From NCBI RefSeq assembly GCF_015209585.1, contig NZ_JADEYR010000018.1:1-52026 (forward strand): 52,026 nucleotides of DNA, given 5' to 3'. The notes beneath the pieces were generated by a model. The model searched no databases. It worked only from the letters and a program-made list of their open reading frames with translations, and was not told where the DNA came from. Shown here piece by piece: positions 21,923 through 28,469 of the stretch (position 1 is the stretch's first letter; the number at the start of each line of letters is the position of its first letter). Source of the DNA: Brachybacterium epidermidis. GTDB lineage: Bacteria; Actinomycetota; Actinomycetes; Actinomycetales; Dermabacteraceae. Both the position numbers and the translations under genes were made by a program.

Positions 21923-23394
21923 TCGACCCCGAACTCTACACCCTCGACGTCGAGGATCCCACCGCACTGACACGGATGCTCTCCGACGGCTTCGAGGACT
22001 GGTCCAAGCAGGCCGCCTCGACCGGGTTCTGCTCCCGCCCGGTGCGCCTCTTCGGTCAGGCGCGCACCTTCGATCGCAGGTCCGGCCAGCACCTCCACAC
22101 GTTCGACAGCCGCGACCTCCCTGACAGCGTTCTCTACGTCCGCTGCGGCAACCGGCGGGCCTCCCGCTGCCCCTCGTGCTCTCATGAGTACCAGGGCGAC
22201 ATGTGGCACCTCCTCTCCGCAGGGGTCTCCGGCGGGGACAAGGGGGTCCCGGAGAGCGTCTCCACGCACCCGCTGGTGTTCCTCACTCTGACCGCACCGT
22301 CGTTCGGCACTGTGCACTCGTCGACTCGTCCCGGTGCTCAGCCTCGGCAGTGCACCGTCAACGCTGCGCCGGGCCTGTGCGAGCACGGTCGCCCTCGCCG
22401 CTGCACCGAGCACCACGATGCCGACGACGCCCGGATCGGGCAGCCACTGTGCCCGGACTGCTACGACTACGAGGGGCAGACCGTCTGGCAGTGGCACTGC
22501 CCCGAACTCTGGCGGCGCTTCACGATCCGCCTGCGCCGTCTGGTCGCGACTCATCTCGGCATGAGCGAGAAGGCCTCGAGGGATCTCCTCCGCGTGCAGT
22601 TCGCCAAGGTCGGCGAGTACCAGAAGCGCGGCGCGATCCACCTGCATGCACTTGTCCGGCTCGATGGGGCTCCGACGGACCAGGAGCCCTTCCCCTCCCC
22701 CGCAATCGACGCCCCCGCCTCGTGGCTTGCTGAGCGCTGTCTCGAAGCCGCGCAGGGCGTTGAGGTCGATTCAGCGCCGGTCGACGGCAATGACTGCGCT
22801 CGTACTCTCCGCTTCGGCCGTCAGGTCGATGCGCGCCCCGTCCAGCGACACACAGACGATGGTGGCGACGTCTCCCCCGAGATGGTTGCGGCTTACCTCG
22901 CCAAGTACGCCACCAAGGCGGCTGGTGATGTCGCAGCGGAGGGCGCACCGAATCGGCACCTCAAGCGCCTGCGGGAGACCTGCCTCGAGCTGTGTGGGCG
23001 GGCGCTCCTCGCCGACGGATTCGCGAGCCCCTACGCGCTGCTCGGGAAGTGGGCTGATGCCTTCGGCTTCCGCGGTCACTTCGCGAGCAAGTCCCGCCGG
23101 TTCTCCACGACCCTCGGCACTCTCCGCGATGTGCGGCGCAAGTACCACCGCGACCGCGAACGGCTCGAGACGTCCGCAGGCTCTTCGGGGACCGCTGACT
23201 CGTTCGACGTCACCGAGCACACCGTCGTGATCAATGAGTTCCGCTTCGTCGGACAGGGCTGGCTCACTCCCGGCGATGCCGAGCTCGCCCGCTCCGCCGC
23301 CGACGCAGCACGCGAGTGGAAGGACTCTCGCTGCGCCGCCCGTCGACTCCACGAGAAAGGAAAGAATCATGGAGAAGCTCTGCTTCACCGCTGA
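21919..23394 (+). CDS. RepSA-type rolling-circle replication initiator
   Basis: This 491-residue protein starts at GTG 21919. Motifs of the actinomycete rolling-circle initiators are present. These include Cys/His-rich N-terminal clusters (CGNRRASRCPSCSHEYQGD and CEHGRPRRCTEHH, then CPDCYDYEG), the HUH-like metal site in AIHLHALVRLDG and a catalytic tyrosine region (MVAAYLAKYATKAA). The initiator would nick a double-strand origin and allow plasmid-like replication of the excised element. The 3' end overlaps the excisionase gene by 26 bp. Confidence 0.92.
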   Translation: MIDPELYTLDVEDPTALTRMLSDGFEDWSKQAASTGFCSRPVRLFGQARTFDRRSGQHLHTFDSRDLPDSVLYVRCGNRRASRCPSCSHEYQGDMWHLLSAGVSGGDKGVPESVSTHPLVFLTLTAPSFGTVHSSTRPGAQPRQCTVNAAPGLCEHGRPRRCTEHHDADDARIGQPLCPDCYDYEGQTVWQWHCPELWRRFTIRLRRLVATHLGMSEKASRDLLRVQFAKVGEYQKRGAIHLHALVRLDGAPTDQEPFPSPAIDAPASWLAERCLEAAQGVEVDSAPVDGNDCARTLRFGRQVDARPVQRHTDDGGDVSPEMVAAYLAKYATKAAGDVAAEGAPNRHLKRLRETCLELCGRALLADGFASPYALLGKWADAFGFRGHFASKSRRFSTTLGTLRDVRRKYHRDRERLETSAGSSGTADSFDVTEHTVVINEFRFVGQGWLTPGDAELARSAADAAREWKDSRCAARRLHEKGKNHGEALLHR

Positions 23395-23554
23395 CGAGGT
23401 CGCTGATCGGCTCAGCGTCTCGAAGACCCGTGTGTACGACCTGATGCGCTGCGGCGAGCTGCCCAGCGTCAAGCTCGGTCGCTCCCGCCTGGTCAAGGCC
23501 GCTGATCTTCTCGCGTACGTCGAGAGCCTCGAACCGGCCCCTGTGGTCGCATGA
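23369..23554 (+). CDS. xis: Excisionase / MerR-like HTH protein
   Basis: This 61-residue winged-helix protein of the DNA-binding excisionase family (FTADEVADRLSVSKTRVYDL, then LPSVKLGRSRLVKAADLLAY) starts at ATG 23369, after GAAAGGA. It should bend DNA at the element ends and direct the integrase toward excision. Its start lies within rep and its stop overlaps the integrase start by four bases (ATGA), so rep, xis and int form one translational unit as in pSAM2-type elements. Confidence 0.92.
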   Translation: MEKLCFTADEVADRLSVSKTRVYDLMRCGELPSVKLGRSRLVKAADLLAYVESLEPAPVVA

Positions 23555-24675
23555 GCCGCGCGAACGGTGAGGGCAGCATCTATCGGCGCAAGGACGGCCG
23601 GTGGGCTGGTGCGGCGTACGTCCTGACCCCGGACGGCACTCGTCGGCGGAAGACGGCGTACGGGAAGACCCGCAAGGAGGTCAGTGCGAAGCTGGCGAAG
23701 ATGCAGGAATCGTCTCGGTCGGGCATCGCCGCGACCCCTGGGCGGCTCACTGTGAAGGCTTTCCTGGAGTCCTGGATGCGCGACGTCCAGGAACCGCGGC
23801 TGAGCCCGGCGACCTATCAGACGTACGAGGGCTACATCCGGAACCACATCGTCCCCGCACTTGGCTCCAAGCCGCTGGGTCAGCTGACCGCATCAGATCT
23901 GCGGGAGTTCCTCGGCGCGAAGAGCCGCGAAGGCAAGAGCGCGGCCACGGTCAAGCAGATCCACGCGATCATCCGCTCGGCACTCCAGCACGCAATGCGC
24001 GAGGACCTCGTCCCGAGGAACGTGGCGAAGCTCGTCGTGGTCTCCAATCCTGCACGACAGGAGGTCGAACCGCTGACCCCGGTGGAGGCGAAGCAGCTCC
24101 TGAGAGCGGCAAAGGGGCACGACTGGGAAGCCTTGTGGACCCTCTATATCGGGCTCGGGCTGCGCCGAGGGGAAGCACTCGGTCTCCGGTGGGGCGATGT
24201 CGACCTCGAGAACGGCCGCCTGCGGGTCGTGCAGTCCCTTCAGCGCTCTCGGGGCGAGCTGCGGCTGAAGAGCCCCAAGACGGACACCTCGCGCCGTCGG
24301 GTCGTGGTGCCGTCTTTCTGCATCGATGCTCTGCGACGCCACCAGTCTTCCGAACGAGTGAAGCTTGCTTCGCTCGGGCTGCCCGTGGACCCGACGACGC
24401 TCGTGTTCACGTCCCAGGCGGGAACACCGATCGAGCCGCGCAACGTGAACCGGGCGTTCGAGGCGCTCCTGAAGAAGGCGAAGCTGCGCCGGGTCAAGCT
24501 GCACGACCTCCGGCACACCTGCGCGCCCCTGCTCCTCGCAGAGGGTGTCGCTCCGCTCGTCGTCATGGAACTTCTGGGTCACTCCGCCATCGCGGTCACG
24601 ATGAACACCTATTCGCACGTCATCCCGGCGCTGCAGGACGAGTCCGCGCAGCGGATGGACGCGCTCTTCCGGTAG
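23551..24675 (+). CDS. int: Tyrosine-type site-specific integrase
   Basis: This 374-residue phage-type integrase has an N-terminal arm-binding AP2-like segment (MSRANGEGSIYRRKDGRW) and a core-binding SAM-like domain (about 65-160). The catalytic residues are complete: R205 (GLRRGE), K243, H318-xx-R321 (HDLRH), H344 (LLGHS) and Y354 (MNTYSHV). It should recombine the tRNA-Lys att core. The element's right end is about 1.1 kb downstream, separated by two cargo genes. Confidence 0.95.
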   Translation: MSRANGEGSIYRRKDGRWAGAAYVLTPDGTRRRKTAYGKTRKEVSAKLAKMQESSRSGIAATPGRLTVKAFLESWMRDVQEPRLSPATYQTYEGYIRNHIVPALGSKPLGQLTASDLREFLGAKSREGKSAATVKQIHAIIRSALQHAMREDLVPRNVAKLVVVSNPARQEVEPLTPVEAKQLLRAAKGHDWEALWTLYIGLGLRRGEALGLRWGDVDLENGRLRVVQSLQRSRGELRLKSPKTDTSRRRVVVPSFCIDALRRHQSSERVKLASLGLPVDPTTLVFTSQAGTPIEPRNVNRAFEALLKKAKLRRVKLHDLRHTCAPLLLAEGVAPLVVMELLGHSAIAVTMNTYSHVIPALQDESAQRMDALFR

Positions 24676-24701
24676 CCTCCAGAAGGAGGTACATACACCA
24701 C

Positions 24702-25148
24702 ATGCGCCCGACTGTCAACAGCAAAGCGGAAACATCGAAGATGAGATCACACCCCACCGACGCCACCATCCTCGGGAGCCCGAGTCGTTCTGACGGACCT
24801 TGGTCGGAGTTCCCCTATCCAGCCTTCTGGGTCGACCGCTTCCCTTCGGAGTCCTCGACCAACCCGCAGTTCATGGCCGTGGTGTACGACGAAGAACGGC
24901 GCATGCTGTGGTTAGACGCTGACGACGAGCTCGACGTCGCCCTCCCGAAAGCTCTTGCCGCGGCTCAATCAGAGGGCGGCGAGAGCGCAGTGGTGTACCG
25001 CTACCTGATCGATCAGGGCTCCCCTGCCCCCGATGCAGCGACGAAGTGCTCCGTTCTGATCGACGGCTACTACGAACTCTCGACGCTGGGCATCGCTACC
25101 TGGGTCAGCGCCGTCGAAGCTGCCACCCCGACCCCACCCATCGACTAG
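24702..25148 (+). CDS. Hypothetical 148-residue protein
   Basis: The start ATG 24702 follows AGAAGGAGGT, a strong ribosome site, so the gene is likely real. The product is acidic and soluble, with segments PQFMAVVYDEERRMLWLDAD and VVYRYLIDQGSPAPD suggesting a small alpha/beta domain. I do not recognise it. It is 10 bp upstream of the HD-hydrolase gene and probably co-transcribed with it, making a two-gene cargo next to the integrase. Confidence 0.65.
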   Translation: MRPTVNSKAETSKMRSHPTDATILGSPSRSDGPWSEFPYPAFWVDRFPSESSTNPQFMAVVYDEERRMLWLDADDELDVALPKALAAAQSEGGESAVVYRYLIDQGSPAPDAATKCSVLIDGYYELSTLGIATWVSAVEAATPTPPID

Positions 25149-25158
25149 GAGAGGCAAA

Positions 25159-25626
25159 TTGGAACTCGAAGGACTCGACCTTGTTGCACGTGCACAGTCC
25201 ATCGCCCGGCGTGCACATGAGGGGCAGACGGACAAGCTGGGCGAGGACTACATCGCCCACCCACAACGCGTCGCGGAATGCGCACTGTACATGGCCCCGG
25301 CCAAGGACCGATTCGACTGCGTTGCCGCCGGGTGGCTGCACGATGTCGTCGAAGACTCAGAAGTCACCCTCGAAGATCTGCGCAGTCACGGCATGCCGGA
25401 TCGCATCCTCGACGCAGTCGACTGCCTGACCAAGCGCGACGGCACCTCACGTGCCGACTATTTTGCACGCATCCGTGAGCACAGGATTGCCCGGGTCGTG
25501 AAGGCAGCTGACCTCGCGGAGAACTGCGGCCCAGACCGCGCCTTCCGGCTCCCGTCGTCCACTCGATACCGGCTTTCCGCCAAGTACGCCGAGTCCTGGG
25601 CGATGCTCATGGGAGTCACCTCATAG
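25159..25626 (+). CDS. HD-domain phosphohydrolase, small alarmone hydrolase-like
   Basis: This 155-residue protein starts at TTG 25159 after AGGAGAGG. It has the metal-binding HD layout of the RelA/SpoT and MESH1 hydrolases: ARRAHEGQTDKLGEDYIAHP, then GWLHDVVEDSEV and a late Asp/Asn segment VVKAADLAENC. Family members remove pyrophosphate from (p)ppGpp or hydrolyse related nucleotides. There is no synthetase domain. As the last gene before the right att site, it is cargo. An antitoxin or anti-defence role against alarmone toxins is conceivable, but no synthetase gene is nearby. Confidence 0.82.
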   Translation: MELEGLDLVARAQSIARRAHEGQTDKLGEDYIAHPQRVAECALYMAPAKDRFDCVAAGWLHDVVEDSEVTLEDLRSHGMPDRILDAVDCLTKRDGTSRADYFARIREHRIARVVKAADLAENCGPDRAFRLPSSTRYRLSAKYAESWAMLMGVTS

Positions 25627-25660
25627 TCGACTCCTCGAGCGCACACCTCATGCGGAGAGT

Positions 25661-25696
25661 GGAACCCCATGTCCAGAAGGGCATGGGGTTCCTTCG
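25661..25696 (+). terminator. Intrinsic terminator after the HD-hydrolase gene
   Basis: GGAACCCCATG (25661-25671) pairs perfectly with CATGGGGTTCC (25682-25692) across a 10-nt loop, followed by TTCG. It closes the right-hand cargo unit, 35 bp after the stop. Confidence 0.8.
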
Positions 25697-25767
25697 TCCA
25701 GACCGTCACAAGGGCCGATGCCGCACGGCTGCTGTCACGACGCGTCCAGCGCAGCACGCTCAGCCGC

Positions 25768-25789
25768 GTTGCTGTCAGCGTTGCTGTCA
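25768..25789 (+). repeat. Right-end arm-type repeat pair
   Basis: GTTGCTGTCA occurs at 25768-25777 and 25780-25789, the same 12-bp period as near the left end. A degenerate relative (GGCTGCTGTCACG) lies near 25718-25732. The inner edge is 52 bp from the att core. These are probable integrase or excisionase arm sites. Confidence 0.65.
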
Positions 25790-25840
25790 TCGCCAACTTC
25801 GGAGCAAAGGTCGGAACCTAGAAAGTCGCTCTGACCAGGG

Positions 25841-25913
25841 TGGGCCCGGAGGGGATCGAACCCTCGACCCGCGGATTAAAAGTCCGATGCTCTGCCGACT
25901 GAGCTACAGGCCC
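25841..25913 (-). tRNA. tRNA-Lys (anticodon UUU)
   Basis: A full 73-nt cloverleaf reads on the minus strand: acceptor GGGCCTG pairs with CGGGCCC (one G-U), the D-arm has TAGCTCAG, the anticodon loop is CTTTTAA, and the T-arm is GAGGG-TTCGATC-CCCTC. The discriminator is A at 25841, and CCA is not encoded. Its 3' 46 nt form attR of the integrative element, so integration preserved the gene. Confidence 0.95.
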
Positions 25914-25966
25914 CAGCCCTTTCGGGCCAGACCAGTCTACCCGCGAGTGGCGGTCGCCCCGGCAGG

Positions 25967-26323
25967 TCAGTGGGGGGCGGCCGCCTCGCCGCCGCCACGC
26001 GCCTTCTCGATCGCGGCGAGCCACTTAGCGCGTCCGGAGACCACGAAGCTGAGTTCCTCGCCGTCGGCCAGGGTGAGCACGATCGAGTTGGGCACCAGCG
26101 GGATCGCGCCGAGGAACTTGGTCCATCCGCCCTTCTGGCCCACCACTTGCTGCAGCCACACCTCGGTGGCTCCGCGCTGGAAGTTCAGGGCATGGGCATC
26201 GAACAGCAACCGCTGGTTGGTGAGGGTGAGCTTGCCGCCCACGGTCTCCATGCCCCGCTGCATGTTGGCGCCGCCCTTCTTGAAAACGGTCTCTCCTGGG
26301 TGCAGGTTCGGTGCTTCGCTCAT
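25967..26323 (-). CDS. GRAM/PH-like domain protein
   Basis: This 118-residue protein starts at ATG 26323 after GGAG. It has a GRAM-type beta-rich fold: GETVFKKGGANMQRG, then GGKLTLTNQRLLFDAH and a long central segment ending in VVSGRAKWLAAIEKA. Bacterial GRAM proteins of this size are thought to bind membranes or lipids, but no function is established. The same frame continues upstream through the disrupted reading frame at 26324-26588, so a fused longer ancestral protein is possible. Confidence 0.78.
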   Translation of the reverse strand: MSEAPNLHPGETVFKKGGANMQRGMETVGGKLTLTNQRLLFDAHALNFQRGATEVWLQQVVGQKGGWTKFLGAIPLVPNSIVLTLADGEELSFVVSGRAKWLAAIEKARGGGEAAAPH

Positions 26324-26588
26324 GGTCGGGCTCCGTTCGAATGGACGGCGAACTCGGGCGACGTGCCCTGTGGGGGCCCGCTTGCGCAATGGGGAGATCC
26401 AGATGCCACGCCCGGGCAACCGTAACGTCTCTCGGTGCCCGTCGACGAGTTCGATCGCGACGGCCCTGCCGAGCACCTCGCAGAGATCGAAGCGGTTGCT
26501 CGCAGAGATCGAAGCGGTTGAGCGCCAGGATCCACACCGTCGAGACGCCGACGGCCGCCACCAGCAGCACCGCCTTGGTGATCTGCAC
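26324..26588 (-). pseudogene. Small membrane-protein frame broken by a 22-bp tandem duplication
   Basis: From GTG 26588 a frame encodes a hydrophobic segment (ITKAVLLVAAVGVSTVWILA, then LNRFDLCE). At 26477-26520 a 22-bp sequence beginning CTCGCAGAGATCG occurs twice in direct tandem. Because 22 is not a multiple of three, the second copy shifts the frame. With one copy removed the frame continues through VLGRAVAIELVDGHRETLRL and WISPLRKRAPTGHVARV up to the GRAM start. The protein family is not recognised. A recent slippage event or an assembly error would both explain it. Confidence 0.6.
26477..26520. repeat. Perfect 22-bp tandem duplication
   Basis: Two identical 22-bp units lie head to tail at 26477-26498 and 26499-26520. 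The unit starts with CTCGCAGAG and ends with AGCGGTTG. It disrupts an otherwise open minus-strand frame. Confidence 0.95.
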
Positions 26589-26649
26589 CCCGCCCGATCG
26601 AGGGGTCGAAACCGTCGTGTCGATCGGGGCCGAAGCATAGGCTGAGGAG

Positions 26650-27823
26650 GTGCTCGACATCCTCGACGGCGCCCGGGAGCGCCTCGCCCGCGCCTCCGAT
26701 CCGGTGCCCTGCGCCGTCGCGACCATCGTCTCCGCCCAGGGTTCCGTGCCGCGGCCCGTGGGCACCTCGATGCTGGTGGGCGCCGATGGCGCACTGCACG
26801 GCTCGCTCTCCGGTGGCTGCGTCGAGGGGGCGGTGCTCGAGGCCTGCCGCGAAGCGCTCGAGACCGGGAGGAGCAGCCTGCGGAGCTTCGGGTTCAGCGA
26901 CGAGGACGCCTTCGCCGTCGGGCTGATGTGCGGAGGTTCGCTCGAGGTGCTGATCCAGCCGTTCGCTCCCCCGCCCCCGGGGACGCAGAGCCCACGGCAC
27001 GGTCAACGACCCCTCCCCCGCCGCCTACGTGACCCGGCTGCCGCGGGAGTCCGACGCACCACGGACGGTCGCCCCCGAGGGTGACGACGCCGACGGCCCA
27101 CGCGCTGTCCTGCTCGCGGGCGACGGGGCCGAGGAGGTCCGCGGCGCGCTCACGATGCTGCTGCCCCCGGAGTTGCTCGAGGCGGGCAGTGCACAGGTCG
27201 CCGCCATGCTCCGCGAGGCTCGCACCGGCACCCTCCGCCTCCCTGCGGGCGCCTCGACGATCGACCTGTTCGTCGAGTCCCGTATCCGGCCCGCGCACCT
27301 GGTGGTGTGCGGGGCGAACGCCTTCGGGCAGGCGCTGGTGGAGGCCGCGCGGCCGCTCGGGCTGCGGATCACGCTGTGCGACCATCGGCCGGCGTTCACC
27401 GATCCCACGGCGTTCCCGGGGGCGGAGGTGGTGCGTGCCTGGCCGCACCGGTTCCTTGCCGCGGCCGCGGAGCGCGGGGATCTCGATGCCCGTAGCATGG
27501 TCTGCGTGCTCACGCACGATCCCAAGGTCGACGTGCCGGTGCTCGCCACCGCTCTGCGACTGGACATCGCCTACGTCGGTGCGATGGGGTCCCGGCGCAG
27601 CGATCGCGATCGGCGCACAGCGCTGCGCGAGGCCGGGGTGGACGAGGAGGCGCTGTCGCGGCTGCGCTCCCCGATCGGCCTCGACCTGGGGGCGGAGAGC
27701 CCTGCGGAGGTGGCGATCGCGATCCTCGCGGAAATCCTGGCCGTGCGGGCCGAGCGCCGCACCGTCGAGCCGCTGCGCGACGGCAGCGGTCCGCTGCATG
27801 CGCGCACTGCTACGAGCGGCTGA
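26650..27823 (+). pseudogene. xdhC: XdhC-family protein split by a frameshift
   Basis: XdhC/CoxI proteins bind molybdenum cofactor and insert it, in sulfurated form, into xanthine-dehydrogenase-family enzymes. The N-terminal domain is in one frame from GTG 26650 (SAQGSVPRPVGTSMLVG, then GSLSGGCVEGAV and the MCGG motif). The C-terminal Rossmann domain (LVVCGANAFGQALVEAARPL, then YVGAMGSRRSDRDR) is in the next frame and ends at 27823. The switch lies in the C/G-rich homopolymer tract near 26965-26983; after it the second frame reads AHGTVNDPSPAAYVTRLP. A one-base indel accounts for this. The gene converges on the molybdenum hydroxylase operon it would serve. Confidence 0.8.
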
Positions 27824-27827
27824 GAGG

Positions 27828-28469
27828 TCAGCCACGCGCGTCCAGCCGCCAAAGGTCCTCAGGCAGGTCCAGGTCCGCACCGTCGTCGAGATCCGTGCAG
27901 TCCACGAGCTGCACGTGATCCCGTCGGGCGCGGAGCAGGTCGCGGGCGCCCACGTCCGCGTGCGCGGCCTCCGCGGCGGCGGTGGTCAAGGCGGCGTCGA
28001 ACAGCACCGGATGGCCCCGTCGGAGCCCGCCGGAGGCCTCGCGGTGGGCGGCGGCGGTGATGCCTCCGGGGCGGTGGGCGGCCAGCACCCGGGCCACCTC
28101 CGCCGCGCACATCCCCGGGCGGTCCACCGGCGTGACCAGCACGTCGCGGCCCGGTCCGATCGCGGCCAGGCCGGTGCGCAGTGAGGTCCCCATCCCCTCG
28201 CGCCAGCGCGGGTTCTGCTCCGTGCGCGCCCACGGCATCTTGTCCACGACGGAGCCCACCCGCTCGGCGCCCGCGCCGGTGACGACCACGACCTCGGCGC
28301 AGCCGCCCTCGCGCAGGGCGCGAGCGACGTGCTCCACCAGGGGGACGCCGCGCAGGAGCAGCAGTGCTTTCGGGCCGCGGCCCAGGCGCCGTCCGGCGCC
28401 CGCGGCCAGGAGCAGGCCCACGGGAGGCGCGGCCGCCGGCCGGGGGACGTCGAACGACGCGGCGCTCAC
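27828..28469 (-). CDS. MocA-like molybdenum cofactor cytidylyltransferase
   Basis: This 213-residue nucleotidyltransferase of the MobA/MocA family has the N-terminal loop LLLAAGAGRRLGRGPKALL and the acidic LVTPVDRPGM segment. MocA makes the cytosine-dinucleotide form of the cofactor used by xanthine-dehydrogenase-type enzymes. The start overlaps the stop of the large subunit gene by four bases, so cofactor maturation is co-expressed with the enzyme. Another nucleotidyltransferase role is unlikely in this context. Confidence 0.85.
   Translation of the reverse strand: MSAASFDVPRPAAAPPVGLLLAAGAGRRLGRGPKALLLLRGVPLVEHVARALREGGCAEVVVVTGAGAERVGSVVDKMPWARTEQNPRWREGMGTSLRTGLAAIGPGRDVLVTPVDRPGMCAAEVARVLAAHRPGGITAAAHREASGGLRRGHPVLFDAALTTAAAEAAHADVGARDLLRARRDHVQLVDCTDLDDGADLDLPEDLWRLDARG

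Larger units (their letters stand above)
16123..25886 (+). mobile_element. AICE-like integrative element in tRNA-Lys
   Basis: The boundaries are a 46-bp imperfect direct repeat: 16123-16168 and 25841-25886, 43 of 46 identical by my reading. The right copy is the 3' part of an intact tRNA-Lys gene. Within lie the signature genes of an actinomycete integrative and conjugative element: Pra-like activator, TraB/FtsK-type translocase, RepSA-type initiator, excisionase and tyrosine integrase, in the usual order and orientation. Paired GTTGCTGTCA repeats lie just inside both ends. Left-hand cargo includes a 609-residue unknown protein and an antitoxin-like gene; right-hand cargo is a 148-residue unknown and an HD hydrolase. 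Length is about 9.8 kb. Confidence 0.88.

Noticed and set aside
23601..24701. Upstream part of the 515-codon frame that ends at 25148
   Set aside because: Only the part from ATG 24702, after a strong ribosome site, is taken as a gene; the rest is the integrase in another phase.
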